A DNA stretch of 64,000 bases, from NCBI GenBank assembly GCA_030710605.1, contig CP092870.1, forward strand, positions 93,757,742 through 93,821,741, in the 5' to 3' direction. The notes under the pieces are model-generated. The model was not told where the DNA came from and did not search any database. It saw only the letters and a program-made list of their open reading frames with translations. This document shows, piece after piece, positions 1 to 11,560 of this stretch. The translations under genes were made by a program, and so were the position numbers. The stretch comes from Cordylochernes scorpioides. Its lineage: Eukaryota; Arthropoda; Arachnida; Pseudoscorpiones; Chernetidae. The stretch's first letter is position 1, and each line of letters begins with the position of its first letter.

Positions 1-37
1 AAAAGGTACAACTTCCTTAAGTTTCGTCTATGAGTGT
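1..37 (-). repeat. MITE family A, terminal fragment
   Basis: The window opens inside a copy of family A. The stretch holds the conserved internal end followed by the terminal repeat ending in ATGAGTG. Only about 37 bp are visible, so size and internal structure are unknown. Confidence 0.6.
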
Positions 38-335
38 TTATTTACCGTATGTCCCTATTTACATATGATTCCACGTTTTGCCTTGAAAATGGTGTCAGTA
101 GGTCGCAGAAACGTCGTTGACAAATGCTACCTTCAACATTATATCAGAACCCAACATATAATTATGATTTGGTTTCTACGTTATGATTTCAACTACATTT
201 TTCTTTTAAATATGACATTTATATTTTAATTATATAATGGGGATTTTGTATTTAACTGTAGCATAAAGAGAGGTTTTAGGAAGATAGTAATCATGTACCA
301 AGTTTTAAAGGAAGAGATATCTCTCAGTATATGTA

Positions 336-900
336 ACTCATGGACAAAACTTGAGGAAGTTGTATCTTTTAGCATGTATATCGGGATTCAGACAATAACT
401 CTATAAGATATTACAGTGACCTTTATTGAAGACACACGAGATAACAAAGTCTACACTTATGGACAAAATTTGAGGAAGTTGTATCTTTTAGCATGTATAT
501 CGGGATTCAAAAAATAACTCTATAAGATATTACAGTGACCTTTATTGAAGACACACGAGATAACAAAGTCTACACTCATGGACAAAACTTAAGGAAGTTG
601 TATCTTTTAGCATGTATTTCGGGATTCAGATAATAACTCTGTAAGATATTACAGTGACCTTTATTGAAGACACACGAGATAACAAAGTCTACACTCATGG
701 ACAAAACTTAAGGAAGTCGTATCTTTTAGCATGTATATCAGGATTCAGACAATAACTCTGTAAGATATTACAGTGACCTTTTTTGAAGACACACGAGATA
801 ACAAAGTATGAACAAAATTGTCTCTGTCTCCCTAATAAAAAAAAAGAACGACCTACGACATCAAAGACATTTCACTTCTCTAAATTTTGTCTACATGAGT
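336..900 (+). repeat. MITE family A with four internal tandem units
   Basis: Tc1/mariner-like MITE. The left end resembles the family terminus CACTCATGGACAAAAC and the right end is its inverted form (ending ATGAGT near 900). Between them the left two thirds is repeated four times with an exact 119-bp period (TGGACAAAA starts at 341, 460, 579 and 698), so each unit carries its own copy of the terminal repeat. The unrepeated right part (808-900) holds the A-rich tract seen in other copies. No coding capacity. Confidence 0.8.
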
Positions 901-1514
901 ATAATATAATAAAAAGGGTTCGCATTATAAAACATGTAAATATATTTTAAATTTTATTATCTCGTAAAAAAAAAAAGAAATTGTGTAAATTAACTACAAA
1001 TTAAAGTGCATTACTACACATAATTATGCAGCAATATATATATAAAGGAAATAAATATAATAGAGTGGGAAGAATGGAAGAGAAATACGTTAAAAGCATT
1101 ACTAATTGCAAAATGCTTTTAGCAATTTAAGCTGGTCGAGGTAGAATAAAGCCATTAGTAGAACTTATTTGAGGGGAAGGTTTGTGATTATTTCTGGTTT
1201 GGTGTGTGTCCCTCCAAGACAAACAATTTAAACTTAATTTTAAACCTCTCTTTCAGGAGCTTCTCTTTTAATTGAATTGCCAAGTTGAAAGAAAAAGGAC
1301 TTGGCTCTTGAATCCACAAGAAATTTCTTTTTGACGTAACGGAGGTTTCGGTATGGTCGAAATTATAGAATAAATAGACTACATTCTCGATCGTTGTGCA
1401 AATCAAATAGGTATGTAATAGAGTTAATCTATTTTCATTTTTGTGGAGGGAAAATGATAGAAATGGTTGATTTGAGCTGTCTGTGTTTTAATATTAATAA
1501 TGCTATTGTATATA
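901..1514. other. AT-rich intergenic, no gene seen
   Basis: Low-complexity A/T sequence. The 72-codon frame at 1188-1406 (minus) has no recognisable domain and AT-driven composition, so I treat it as chance. Confidence 0.5.
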
Positions 1515-1660
1515 AATAGTAGAGAGCCATCTAGTGGATTAAAAATAAATTAAACGTTGATTTAACCTGTTCTATAATATTTGGCCGACCTATTTTCTTG
1601 ATAAATTAAGAAAAACTAATCACGAATGCGTTTCAGGCTGTTAACCTTTATTATTTTAAA
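1515..1660 (-). repeat. Fold-back retroposon family L, hammerhead-bearing fragment
   Basis: Contains the family L body (GCCATCTAGTGG, then GTTGATTTAACCTGTTC) and, read on the minus strand near 1620-1645, a decayed hammerhead 3' half: AACAGCC, TGAAACGC, then CGTGATTAG, matching the intact motif at 18.5 kb. The copy is truncated inside stem II. Confidence 0.6.
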
Positions 1661-2076
1661 TTTCTGATTTTATTACATATATTTTGATGTTACAAAAATT
1701 GTATTCGACAACTGGAACTATTTTACATATAATTTAATTTATTTTTAATTACAATTACAATTATTTTATTTCCAAAGCGCTATATCCCGTAAGGGATACT
1801 TGCGCCAAACAAGGAGAAAAGTTTATTTAAATAAGTTATTTACATTATTCAACGCATGAAAACATTAGAGATCCAGATTTTGTAGAAAGTTTAGAATGTA
1901 TTTACAAAATGAATTGAACTTTAAATATGATTTTTTTATAGGAAATCAAATCGTTAAGTTCACAAACAACTAGTTCATCCTTCATTCTATAATCTTGAAA
2001 TGCTGGGCAATCGATCAGTAGAGGTTTGTTCCTCAATACCACAAAAGCAACTTGAATCCTCCACTGCCTTTATTAT
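1661..2076. other. Unassigned AT-rich stretch
   Basis: Two slightly GC-richer patches (about 1780-1820 and 1970-2070) look like old repeat tails, but I could not match them to a family. No gene seen. Confidence 0.4.
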
Positions 2077-2172
2077 AAAAAGGCATATATTGGATCAAAA
2101 TATCATTTATTTTACCAATATATGCCTTTTTAATTAAAGATTTATTTATGAATTGCTCTATTTTCAAAACAA
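2077..2172 (+). repeat. Fold-back retroposon family C, mini copy
   Basis: Inverted AAGGCATATATTGG / CCAATATATGCCTT arms surround the family C core, followed by the one-sided tail ending GCTCTATTTTC. The central hammerhead-like part seen in the copy at 25.1 kb is deleted. Confidence 0.7.
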
Positions 2173-3083
2173 AATAATTTAATATATCTCTGAGATTTAA
2201 TATATTCTCAATAAAATATATTTTTAAATTTATATTTTGATTACACACATATATATATATTGATGTCACTAAAATCATTTAATTTTATCTATTGATAAAA
2301 ATAGAATCGAACGTCAAATATTAGAATGATATAAGTTATATAAAAAACTATCTATAAAAAAGGTGGAATAGGGATAAATATATTATCATCGCAAAACTAA
2401 TCAATTTGGATTAGATATTTATTAAATGGATGGATAAAACAAAGTTTTTGGCTATAATAAATTTTGCTAAAAACACTGAAGGGGGAAAAAACGTGGTTAT
2501 TTTTAAAAATAGGTGACTATCATTGATAAAGTGAAGCCTCCATCAACAGGACAGTGAATAATGGTCCATCAAATTATGGGGCGACCCACGTTGGGCGCCA
2601 TTACTGTCAGGGCACCGCCCTTGGTCGAGATAAAAGTGAAAAGGTCACCTCTTTTGATTGGTTCCGTCATTGAATTGAATTTGATTGGTTTTTATATTTC
2701 TGTATTTATAATACAATTTACTGTAAGCGTAGTTGTTTGATAATTATATCTCTAATTTATTTTTGTTCAATCAATAATCATTATTTTTTAAATCAGATTT
2801 TCAATGTAGGTTTGTAGAAGCGCTAGATTGTTTAATTTCAATGAAAAGTAAAATATTGTTAATTTATTTCATTGTAAGTTTAAATAAACATTTTAAAAAG
2901 TTAAACCAGTATTTTTATTTGAAATTGAGGTTTTTATTGAGAATATATGCTATAATATCACACAACCATTACATTTTTCATGTTTTTAGAAAATATTTTA
3001 AGGTTATATCTTTTGAACTTTAAATTTATTACGTATATTTATGTTTTTCTATAATTTTAAATTAGAACAAATCTGATAAAGCA
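2173..3083. other. AT-rich intergenic with one GC-richer island
   Basis: Mostly A/T. About 2540-2640 is distinctly GC-richer (contains CCCACGTTGGGCGCCA) but has no frame or family I recognise. The 60-codon frame at 2841-3023 looks like chance. Confidence 0.4.
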
Positions 3084-3230
3084 CACACACACAAAGCCTT
3101 TATTAGGGACATGCCCCATACAGATTCTCCCAATTGGGTAAGGATACAATCATCTTGTGTTATTTACATAGGTAGTAAGATAGAACTGGCTTAACTCTTC
3201 GTCTCAAAGTCATTCAATTATTGACTGGTC
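3084..3230 (-). repeat. LINE 3' tail, family R
   Basis: On the minus strand the sequence ends in an AATAAAGGCTTTG-type terminus followed by a (TG)n tail (CACACACACA on plus). The same end occurs at 28.3, 31.9 and 33.7 kb. It fits a non-LTR retrotransposon 3' end with a microsatellite tail. No coding part is visible. Confidence 0.55.
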
Positions 3231-3655
3231 CTTACATATAATGATGATCTAAAAATTTATAGTAAGCTATTGCCTTAGATTTGTTTGCTGATATTTTGGA
3301 AATCAATACGTAGGGTGAGATGTTGGTACATTTAATTTGTTGATATATCTGATAAAGCAAAAGTGATATATTGAAAATTTAATGCTCTCTAATGCCATAT
3401 TTTCATATATGCTACAAGGTTATTATTTGAAAATATATTCGTATATTTAGAATTATATAAGAAAACCTATATATAGAGGCAGATTGCCAATACAATAATT
3501 GTGTGATCTGGTGGATTGAATTTACAGAAATCGCCGTTAGGGTTGTTCACCACTGATGAACAAAGTTATTATATTATTTTTCATATTTCCTTTGCTATAA
3601 TTGAAGATATTCGTTTTTAAATTCATATTAGCATTAATTCCGTAACCCCAATATA
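3231..3655. other. AT-rich intergenic with a family P fragment
   Basis: Around 3535-3565 the sequence TTCACCACTGATGA, the family P core motif, is present. The rest is A/T-rich without a gene. Confidence 0.45.
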
Positions 3656-3866
3656 CACCCATGGACAAACCTTGAGGAAGTTGTACCATTTAGCGTGTAT
3701 ATCGGGATTTATACAATAACTCTGACAGATATTTAATACACAGTGACCTTTATTAAAGACACATTCGATTACCAAGTAGGAACGAAATTGCCTCTTTCTT
3801 CTTAAAAATAACAGACGAATGACAACATAAAATAATTTTGACTTCTTTAAATTTTGTCCATGAATG
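3656..3866 (+). repeat. MITE family A, single-unit copy
   Basis: About 211 bp between TA dinucleotides. The left end resembles CACCCATGGACAAAC and the right end is its inverted partner ATTTTGTCCATGAATG. Internal order matches the other copies, without the internal tandem repeat, so this is close to the basic unit. A 113-codon frame on the minus strand is only a read-through of the repeat. Confidence 0.8.
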
Positions 3867-4610
3867 TATATTGAATTCAACATAATTATCAAATATATAG
3901 AAATTTGATATATTTTTATTTTAAAATTATTTTCTACCAATACTTTGTTATTAGTAATTATCATTTTAAATTTGAAAATATGAATAATATTAGGTCTAAA
4001 TTAAATTTTAATGTTAGTTTTAAAGTTTTTTCACTTTTTATTTTCTTTTTAATCTATATAGGGGAATGTTATTAAGGTCTTATGATAGTTTATACATGGT
4101 TTGTCAATATTTTTAATATTTAATATAAATTGACCAGAAAAAATCTCCGAAAAAATAGTTACCTATTTCTCTAAATAGCGTTTGTCTTTTTTCTTTGTTT
4201 AAATAAATAAAAGCTATTTTTTAATTTCGACAGTTTATCTTCTTTTATGTGTTTGTTGAAGAAATAAAATAAAAAACACGAACAAGCTCTCAGTGTGTAC
4301 ACATATACATTATTTATATAGATATATTTTTTCTATATAAAATTAATGGTGTGAAAGTTTTTCCAATTTCACAGAAAGTGGTGTGTAGACACACACGTCG
4401 GATGATAAATTAATAAATAATGGCATGATAAATCTTCTGCCTTGGTTTTACGGTACTTTTTTATTGGTATTTCTCTCTCTTTCTCTACCCTATTATTAAT
4501 GAATCGAAAATATTATATTTATTAAATAGAAAGAAGAGAATTCATAGAGAGAGTGTTGTGAGAGACACTGAGTTTAAAAGCAATTATTATTGCTAACAGT
4601 CAGTATATAA
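3867..4610. other. AT-rich intergenic, no gene seen
   Basis: A/T-rich with short microsatellite-like tracts (TCTCTCTC near 4470). No feature recognised. Confidence 0.45.
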
Positions 4611-5070
4611 ACTTATAGACAAAACTTAAGGAAGTTGTACCTTTTACCATGTATACCGGGATTCAGATAATAACTTTGAAAGGTATTTGATACAGAGTGA
4701 CCTTTATTAAAGACACGAGATAACCAAGTCTACACTCTCATTGGCAAAACTTAAGTTGTATCATTTAGCATGTATATCGGTATTCAGACAATAACTCTGT
4801 AAGATAGTTGATACACAGGGACCTTTATTGAAGACACACGAGATAACCAAGTCTACACTCATGGAGACAAAACTTAAGGAAGTTGTACCTTTTACCATGT
4901 ATATCGGAATTCAGATAATAACTCTGAAAGATATTTGATAAATGTAACCCTTATTAAAGACACACGAGATAACCAAGTGTGATCAAAATTATCTCTGTTT
5001 CCTTAAAAAAAAAAACAGACCATAAGCGACATTAAAGATTTCCCGCTTCCTTATATTTTGTCCATGAATG
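4611..5070 (+). repeat. MITE family A with three internal units
   Basis: Left terminal motif copies begin near 4611, 4733 and 4853, about 120 bp apart and more diverged than the array at 0.3 kb. The right end TTTTGTCCATGAATG is at 5056-5070. A stray terminal repeat follows at 5073-5090 and runs into a family B element. Confidence 0.75.
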
Positions 5071-5082
5071 TACACACTCATT

Positions 5083-5230
5083 GGCCAAACACCCTTTCTT
5101 GATTAATCAAGATATTCCGATAGATGGCACAAGCCATCAGCAACTTTTAGTTACACAATCGGGAGATGCCTTTTTCTTAATTTATCCATCTGATCCCAGT
5201 ACAATTTCACTTTTGTACTGTATTTTTCTC
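5083..5230 (+). repeat. Fold-back retroposon family B, forward part
   Basis: Contains the palindrome TTCTTGATTAATCAAGA, the GATGGCACAAGCCATCAG hairpin, GAGATGCCTTTTTCTTAA and the family B 3' tail (CCCAGTACAATTTCAC ... TTTGTACT). The 5' part with the hammerhead is missing. Confidence 0.7.
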
Positions 5231-5505
5231 TATATTTCGCCGACCTAAAAGATAAATACATGATGCACATAATGAATACATGGCTACCAAATTTGAGTTC
5301 CATTAAGGTTCCCTATAGGGTGGATAATTTACACTGCACCAAAGTTGTACGCCAACTATAGATGTAGCTCTAGGCACATTTTCGAAAATGTTTTATTCCT
5401 TTTTTAGGAAAGTTGATTAAAGTTATGAGTGAATATTCCATTTTTACCTTTGAAATTACGAGCAGAACGCCATATTAATTATAATTCTGATTATAATTTG
5501 TAATA

Positions 5506-5673
5506 CAGTAACTTCCCTCTATAAAAAACCCTAAATTGACTGAACCTGTAGTTCACTATAGCCATGGTTTGTTATAGCCATAGTTCACTGTATTATAAAA
5601 TGGGGATTTTTTCTGGTTTGTTTTAAGGAAAGGTTGGCTATATCCTTTGGTTCGTTTTAGTGAGGTTTTACTG
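5506..5673. mobile_element. pogo/Tigger-like MITE
   Basis: Starts CAGTAACTTCC and ends GAGGTTTTACTG, imperfect terminal inverted repeats flanked by TA on both sides (5504-5505, 5674-5675). The CAGTAAAACCTC-like end is typical of the pogo branch of Tc1/mariner. Related internal sequence recurs at 12.75 kb. No transposase. Confidence 0.65.
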
Positions 5674-6542
5674 TATATAGTGCTATAAAAATGACAATAA
5701 ACAACCAGAATTTTAAGGGAAAATGTACATTCAGAGGAAAATATTTCAAATATTTTTTTAAATTATATAAAATTATACAAACGTTTATAGATATACGTCT
5801 AAAAGAATATTTTTTCGTGAATTTATATTCAGACATTTTATATATATATAAAGGTTAAAATATATTTCTTTTATATCTGGTCAAAATCGAAAAAAAAATA
5901 TATTTTATATATGAAGACGTATTTAAAGGTAAGTCATTCATAGAAAATAGAATCGCAATAAATTTTGTAGGTTTCCATTAATGGAAAAAAGTTTTGACGT
6001 AGCGGTGTTTCAAAATATGGCGACATTATAGGAGTTCTTTAGGGACATGTCCCATATATCTAGGAGAGTCGTCTGGTGGGAATTGTAAAATGGCGTCGCG
6101 TGAAATACGTGGTGAGATCGTCTGCTGCTTTATGGCAAGGGATCGTCTGACACGAAATACCTTCCCAGATTATGAGAAAGTCTTGGATTTTTAAAAATAT
6201 ATACATTTAAATATGGGAGAGGGCTTGTGGAAATAAATTGAAAAACCTTTTTTTTTTTTTTACAAATTTATTCTAATATTTCTCTCTCTCTTTATACGTA
6301 TATTTTTCTAAATAATAATAAAAAAAATGTTTTTTTAATAATTCATAGAAAATTATATTTTTTAAATCTATCTTTTTATATTCATACGAAAATATATATA
6401 TGAATAAATACTTGTAAAATATGTAAATATATAACTATTATTGCAAATAAATAAATATTTTATATGGAGAATTGCTATTTAAAAAAAAAGCTTTAATAGT
6501 TTAAACAAAAAAGGTCAATGGTTCTAAAATATATTTTTTTTC
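5674..6542. other. AT-rich intergenic
   Basis: A GC-richer patch at 6000-6180 contains AAAATGGCGTCGCG and CAAAATATGGCGACA, resembling YY1-type or start-codon contexts, but no sustained reading frame follows. The rest is A/T. Confidence 0.4.
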
Positions 6543-7049
6543 TAAGAAAAAGGCATCTCCTTATCATGCAACTAAAAGCTACTGATGGCTTGCGTCATCT
6601 GTCGGAATCTTCTTCTTCTTCCTTCTTATCCCCACTTAATCACACTAAGGTATCAAGCTTGTAAAGCTTGAGACTTTTGATGATGTCTGCCGGGGAAGAG
6701 TAAAGCTCATCAATGAATGAGTCAATACAGTCAATAATATGTCTTGGGGTTGCAGGCTGAGAATTGCACTTAGTACATAGTGGGAAGATCCTGAAACATA
6801 ACAAACATCATGATTGGGTAAAGTAAAATGCGTCTGCCTTTGTCATTAAGACTGGGAGCACTACTCAGTGGCAGGCCGACTTAGCTCCAAAAGAAATGGC
6901 CGCCTCTGACATGAAGAACAGACGCCATGTGCAGCCGCTCCTAACATCCGACGGAATAAATATCAACTATTCGTCGATTTTTAATTATTCAAGAATTGGC
7001 CAAATAGGCAAAATTTATCCACAATTTCACATTTGTGCTATTTTTTCAC
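6543..7049. repeat. Family B fold-back element split by a LINE insertion
   Basis: The left piece (6543-6608) is the family B 3' arm in reverse. The right piece (about 6951-7049) carries the family body and tail (CACATTTGTGCTATTTTTTCAC). They are separated by a minus-strand LINE fragment. The element reads GTCGGAAT at the left break and GACGGAAT at the right, a probable short target duplication. Confidence 0.7.
6640..6800 (-). pseudogene. Non-LTR retrotransposon (LINE family Q) C-terminus
   Basis: On the minus strand an open stretch ends at a TGA (6640-6642). It encodes a C-x2-C ... H-x4-C zinc-binding tail (CTKC, then PRHIIDC), followed by an acidic helix-like end LYKLDTLV, typical of the extreme C-terminus of some LINE ORF2 proteins. 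The 3' tail GGGGATAAGAAGG plus (GAA)n follows at 6603-6635. A stop codon upstream shows 5' truncation. The same end and tail type occur at 35.3 kb. Confidence 0.65.
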
Positions 7050-7428
7050 ATATATAATTTTTTTTATTCAACGTAAATGTAAAACAACAAACCATGATAT
7101 ATCCATTAAATATTTTCCCATTATCATTTGTAATTGCCATTCCTCTTTTTCTCTATCTACTAATGATTCAATTTATATTTCTTTACATAAAAATAATTTA
7201 TCTTTGAAATATATTTATTATTTATCCAATTCCTTTTTTCATCTAGGCTTAATTAAATTTTCATAGAGAGCACGCGTGCCAAAGGTTTCAATTATCTTTT
7301 AAATACCATTTTTTTTTTAATGACATGGTCTGAAAAATGATTTATCTTTCTCATTTTTCTCCCAAATGATTTTCATAATGGTTACATACATGGAGTAATA
7401 AATAGATTAAATATGAATATCTATATAT
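7050..7428. other. AT-rich intergenic, no gene seen
   Basis: A/T-rich sequence. The 77-codon frame at 7033-7266 shows no recognisable domain. Confidence 0.45.
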
Positions 7429-7758
7429 ATTCATAGACAAAACTTAAGGAAATTGTACCTTTTAGCATATACACCGGGATTCAGATAATAACTCTGAAAT
7501 AAAATTGATACACAGTGATCTTTATTGAAGACAAACGAGATAATCAAGTCTACACTCATGGACAAAACTTGAAGGAAGTTATACCTTTTAGTATTTATAT
7601 TGGTATTCAGACAACTCTGAAAGGTATTTGATACACAGTGACCCTTATTGAAGATACACGAGAAAACCAAGTATGAACAAAATTATCTTTCTCCTTAAAA
7701 AAATAGACGAAGAACGATATCAAAGAATTTCTACTTCCTTACGTTTTGTCCATGAATG
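7429..7758 (+). repeat. MITE family A with two internal units
   Basis: Terminal-repeat motif copies begin near 7429 and 7555. The right terminus ACGTTTTGTCCATGAATG is at 7741-7758. The 79- and 93-codon frames here are reads through the repeat. Confidence 0.75.
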
Positions 7759-7780
7759 TATATATAAAGATATTATGGAA

Positions 7781-7991
7781 TATAAAATGAAAAAGGATTT
7801 AAAAGCACGAATATTTCTTTTATACATAAAACAAACTTCTACTGTCCTTACTGCGATGAAAAAATATATTGGAGGGTTCACCACTGATGAGCCAAGCCCT
7901 CCCAATATATTTTTTCATCGCAGTAAGGACAGTAGAAGTTTGTATTATGTATAAAAGAAACATTCGTGTTTTTAAATCCTCTCATTTTATA
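7781..7991. repeat. Fold-back element family P, about 97-bp arms
   Basis: Large near-perfect hairpin: 7781-7877 is the reverse complement of about 7895-7991. The short loop holds TTCACCACTGATGAGCC. That core recurs at 3.55, 22.7, 39.5 and 60.65 kb. CTGATGA matches the hammerhead catalytic strand, but no GAAA partner is present, so at best this is a decayed ribozyme. Two frames (93 and 61 codons) are opposite strands of the same hairpin. Confidence 0.75.
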
Positions 7992-8154
7992 TGTATAGAT
8001 GGCGCGTTATTGCTTTGTGTATATTATGGAATAGATAGAGACTGAAACATAAATATCTCCAATAAAGAGAGACGAGTTTCCAGTTGATATAGCAAACGAA
8101 TGAACATTTTTGAAATATCCTATATACATATATACGTGTGTGTAAGGAATGATC

Positions 8155-8320
8155 ACCTATTCCCTTAAATTTGACGGTAAAACTAAGCGCCATCTATAAA
8201 CCGTCTCTGTAAACTATCGGACTCGAGTCGGTGAAAATTCCATAATACCAGCTTTAGCAGACACCTGGGCCAAACTGAAGACTATGGTTTCGGCATAATG
8301 GCCTTCGTCAGTCAAGGAAT
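8155..8320. repeat. Family D element with hammerhead-like motif on the minus strand
   Basis: Starts with the family D end (GATCACCTATTCCC ... GACGGTAAAACTAAGCGCC) and the CTCGAGTCGGTG block. On the minus strand, about 8276-8315, it reads CTGACGA, a GGC/GCC stem with loop CATTAT, GAAA, a short AC/GT stem, then C. This is the hammerhead order, with one extra A before stem II and a weak stem I. Confidence 0.6.
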
Positions 8321-9009
8321 GTCCTTGATAGGATCAGCGATGGAAATGAAATATTTATTAAAGGCATCTCTTTATCCCATTACAATATCATATTTGTACT
8401 ATATTTCCAAGTGTTAGTTAACAATGACATCTTCGATTTGAAAACATCTTCTACCTGAACAGTTGCTAACTACGTTAAAGTTTATTTTGTCCGAATTTTC
8501 CAGAACTGGTGTTGTGATATATTCATTTTATCACTCCTCGTACGTTCTTCACAGGAATGATAAACAAAAATGCATTGTGTTATATTGAAATTATTTTATA
8601 AAAGGATATGGTGTCCTCTTTGGTACATGAATACTATATCTTCTTGCATATTTACGTTATATGTAATTATAGAAAGATTTATATAGAAAAAGCCCATATA
8701 ATGACAGGTTGTATTTATATATAAGATTATATAGTCACGCACATACTAAAAAAAAAACTTATATTTTCTATATATTTTTCCGTTTCAGTGACCCTTTACA
8801 TGCTCTAAAACTTCCTCAGTATCTTCATAAAGGGACAAGAAATATGCAAATTAGGATTGTTTTTCCTTGACAAAGAAATGACAGTGAGTCATCGCAATGT
8901 AGGAAATATAGATGAAATAAAAGATAGAGAGAGATTAAAACTACTCTTATTATATCGTTCTTATAAGGTTATACAGAGTTAAATAAGAAAGTAAATGTAT
9001 ATTATAAAT
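8321..9009. other. AT-rich intergenic with a family B tail fragment
   Basis: About 8362-8410 carries AAGGCATCTC and a family B tail (CATATTTGTACTAT). The rest has no recognisable feature. Confidence 0.45.
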
Positions 9010-9365
9010 AAAAGGTTTTTCTGCTGATTTTGATTATCTTAAGGATTATGCTATGGAATTATTTGCTGGTTCTTTTTAGGACTAAATGGTATTGGTAATG
9101 CAGTCGTGGAAAAAATCTTGAAAGTATAATAATAAAAATAGTTTTGATCAGTGAATGCTTTAATTGAACTGAAGGCATATATAAAAACCATAATTTGATA
9201 AAATTACTGCCTGGCTTAAGGCGTAAGAATAAAAAATAAAAGACTTATTTACATAATTTACAAACAGTTTGAGCCGGCCATCGGAAACAAGAATAGAGTT
9301 TATAGTGAAAACGGCGACCTCTGGTGGTCGATTTAACAGAGTAATTTAATCTATGAAATATATTT
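9010..9365 (+). repeat. Repeat family M
   Basis: About 350 bp, shared with 12.4, 55.0 and 58.6 kb. Landmarks: TGCAGTCGTGG, TTTTGATCAG, CTGCCTGGCTTAAGGCG, GAGCCGGCC and the end GGTCGATTTAACAG. It shares the TGCAGTCGTG block with family N. Not protein-coding; class unknown. Confidence 0.7.
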
Positions 9366-10394
9366 GAAAGAAAATATTATTTTTACGTAACATGTAAATA
9401 TAAATAAATGAGATTATATTTAATGATAAATACATGAATAAATATATGAGAGAGAGGTTGAAGTGTGACTATTTAATCTTATCGAGATTCATTTAGTTTT
9501 TCTTTTCAATGGATTCTCCCTATGGCTCTCTATTTGTTAGTCAGGTTACTGAATTAATAGATCAAAATATTGTATGATTGAATAAAGCATTCTGCTGTTT
9601 CTATCAATATCTTCAACTTTGTTTGCTTTTTTCTCTTTTACTTTCTTCTTTTATAGCCTAGATGGAGAAGTTGTACAGGAATAATATTTTTATAAAAAGG
9701 TCTTTGTGTATGTAATAAATGAATAATAAGGTTGAAGCTAGCTAGCCAATGGGTAAGTTGGTTCACAGATGTCCCAAGTGTTAGGCCTAACATGATTTCT
9801 AAAACAATCATCGACCGCCCAGAATATGACTCAGAGGGTTTACACAGGGCGTCGTCTGCAAATCTTTGATTAGGTTTACTCTGTGAAATTTTAATATCCG
9901 CTCAACGTGCAGGGTGACCAGACTATTATCTAACATTTCACGTCACCCCGTTATTCCTTCAATGATGTCAATATTTTCTAAAATTTATATGACTTAGTAT
10001 TCATAATTGTTTCTCGAAATCTTGTTTTTCGTTCTAATGTGACAATTTTTATTTTAATATAGAAAATGTATCGATTAATATTTTTCTATGAATTACAAAT
10101 TATATTTACATATTTTCTTTCGCTTTGCATATTTGTATCTTATCATTATCTCTCACAATATCTGCCAATGTTTTTCAAAATGAAGTAACACAGTGGGAAT
10201 ATCACAACAATATGATTTGTGTTTCTTATAATAAATTTATGGATGATAATACTTAATATTATCCACACTATGCACAAAATTTTAAGATAAAATTCTTTTT
10301 CATTTGGAGACAAAACTGTATCATTTTAAAATAACTTAAAATTCTCTTTGTGCAATAGCTATTTTGGCAACCACTATCCACACTACATGTTTTA
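9366..10394. other. AT-rich intergenic, no gene seen
   Basis: About 9740-9960 is slightly GC-richer and unique within the window. No frame of note, RNA gene or repeat recognised. Confidence 0.4.
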
Positions 10395-10839
10395 TTGTCC
10401 GTCAATGGAGGAAGGAGAGAGATATTCTCCGTCAAAAGATTGGTTATAAAAACAATCTGCCATTCTATATACAGTTACGAGCGTCATTCCTCATCTCCTA
10501 ATAATCAGTCATCAGTTTTCATCTCTGTCAGCGTTTGCTTTTTTTTTTGGAATGGCGCCCTCCTATTGGTTGGCTACGGTCACGCCACCTTTGCCCCCCC
10601 CCACTCGCTATTTCGTCTTTGTAACTATTGTGTTGGAGCGGGTCGCTCCCTAAATAAATGCATATATTAGATAATAACCAAATGGAATCCTCTCTTTCTT
10701 TTTCCCAGTAAGAGACGCCTACGGAAGCCAACAGTACATAGACAGATAAAGCACATAGGCTATAGTTATTAACTAACATATGCAATTATTTAAGGCGCCA
10801 ATTTATAATTGTAACAAATAGTATTTGAATCAAAACATT

Positions 10840-10881
10840 CAATCGGGTAAAACACGGGCGTTGCCCGGGTCATTCGGCTAG
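10840..10881 (+). mobile_element. Helitron 3' terminus
   Basis: A GC-rich hairpin (ACGGGCGTTGCCCGGGT) lies a few bases before a terminal CTAG (10878-10881) followed by T, the standard Helitron 3' end. The same arrangement ends the complete elements at 55.7 and 59.3 kb. I could not locate the 5' TC end. The GC-richer stretch 10395-10800 may belong to the same element. Confidence 0.65.
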
Positions 10882-10974
10882 TATGTTCTAATGTTAAAGA
10901 ATGAACCACTTCACCAGTTTTGGCAAATCAGATAAAAACTAACCTGTATACCATGATATTGGGATTTGGCCCAT

Positions 10975-11560
10975 ATCACTACTGGGGCGGCTTCGATTTC
11001 ATAGAGAACCTCGCGATGACTCGTTCCAGCAGCTCCATCAGATGAGAGACCTGGGAGGCGATGGTGTTCCGGGCAAAGATTGGGAAGCCTAGGAAAGTTA
11101 GAGACTCGGATGTCCAGGAGATTCCCAGAAGAGAATCGGGTGCTTCCAGGAACCGCATTAGAGCCCATAGCTCATTTCGTTGACAGCCATCCTGGAGACC
11201 ATGCAGAACTCTTAGCAGTTCAGGGACACGAGCTAAAACTGAACTTCGACCCTGTTAAAGAATACGATGTCATCCGCATAGGTCCACGTAGCAGAGGAAC
11301 AATTCCGATGTGAAAGATGACAACGCTGAGGCGGGAATACCCTGGTTGAGAAGCGAGAAAGCCTCGAAGACTCGACAAAGAATTTCGAAGAAGAAATCTT
11401 TAAAGGCTTTGACAGACTCGCAGGGTAAACCGTCCCATCCCTAGGCACGGCCATTTGGCAGGCGGTGGATGGCTGCCGCTATCTGATCGCAGGAGATGTC
11501 GGCGAGAAAGAGCTGGTTCCATTCGTCGAACTCCAAGAGAAAGACTTGTTCAACAATTGA
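10975..11560 (-). pseudogene. LINE reverse-transcriptase fragment, several frames broken
   Basis: Minus-strand translation in shifting frames gives an RT-like series: LFLADISCDQIAAAIHRLPN and GWDGLPCESVKAF (RT motif 2 region), then after a deletion YADDIVFF (the catalytic YADD box, about 11256-11285), then SLTFLGFPIF and a leucine-rich thumb-like segment ending MKSKPP near 10978. Spacing shows that most of the palm between motif 2 and YADD is lost. Stops and frameshifts make it inactive. It ends next to a decayed hammerhead-like sequence. Confidence 0.75.

Noticed and set aside
336..808. CRISPR array
   Set aside because: Repeats are 119 bp with no unique spacers, lie in an animal MITE and have no cas genes.
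7673..7954. Coding gene with overlapping frames on both strands
   Set aside because: The mirrored peptides come from a near-perfect palindrome (family P).
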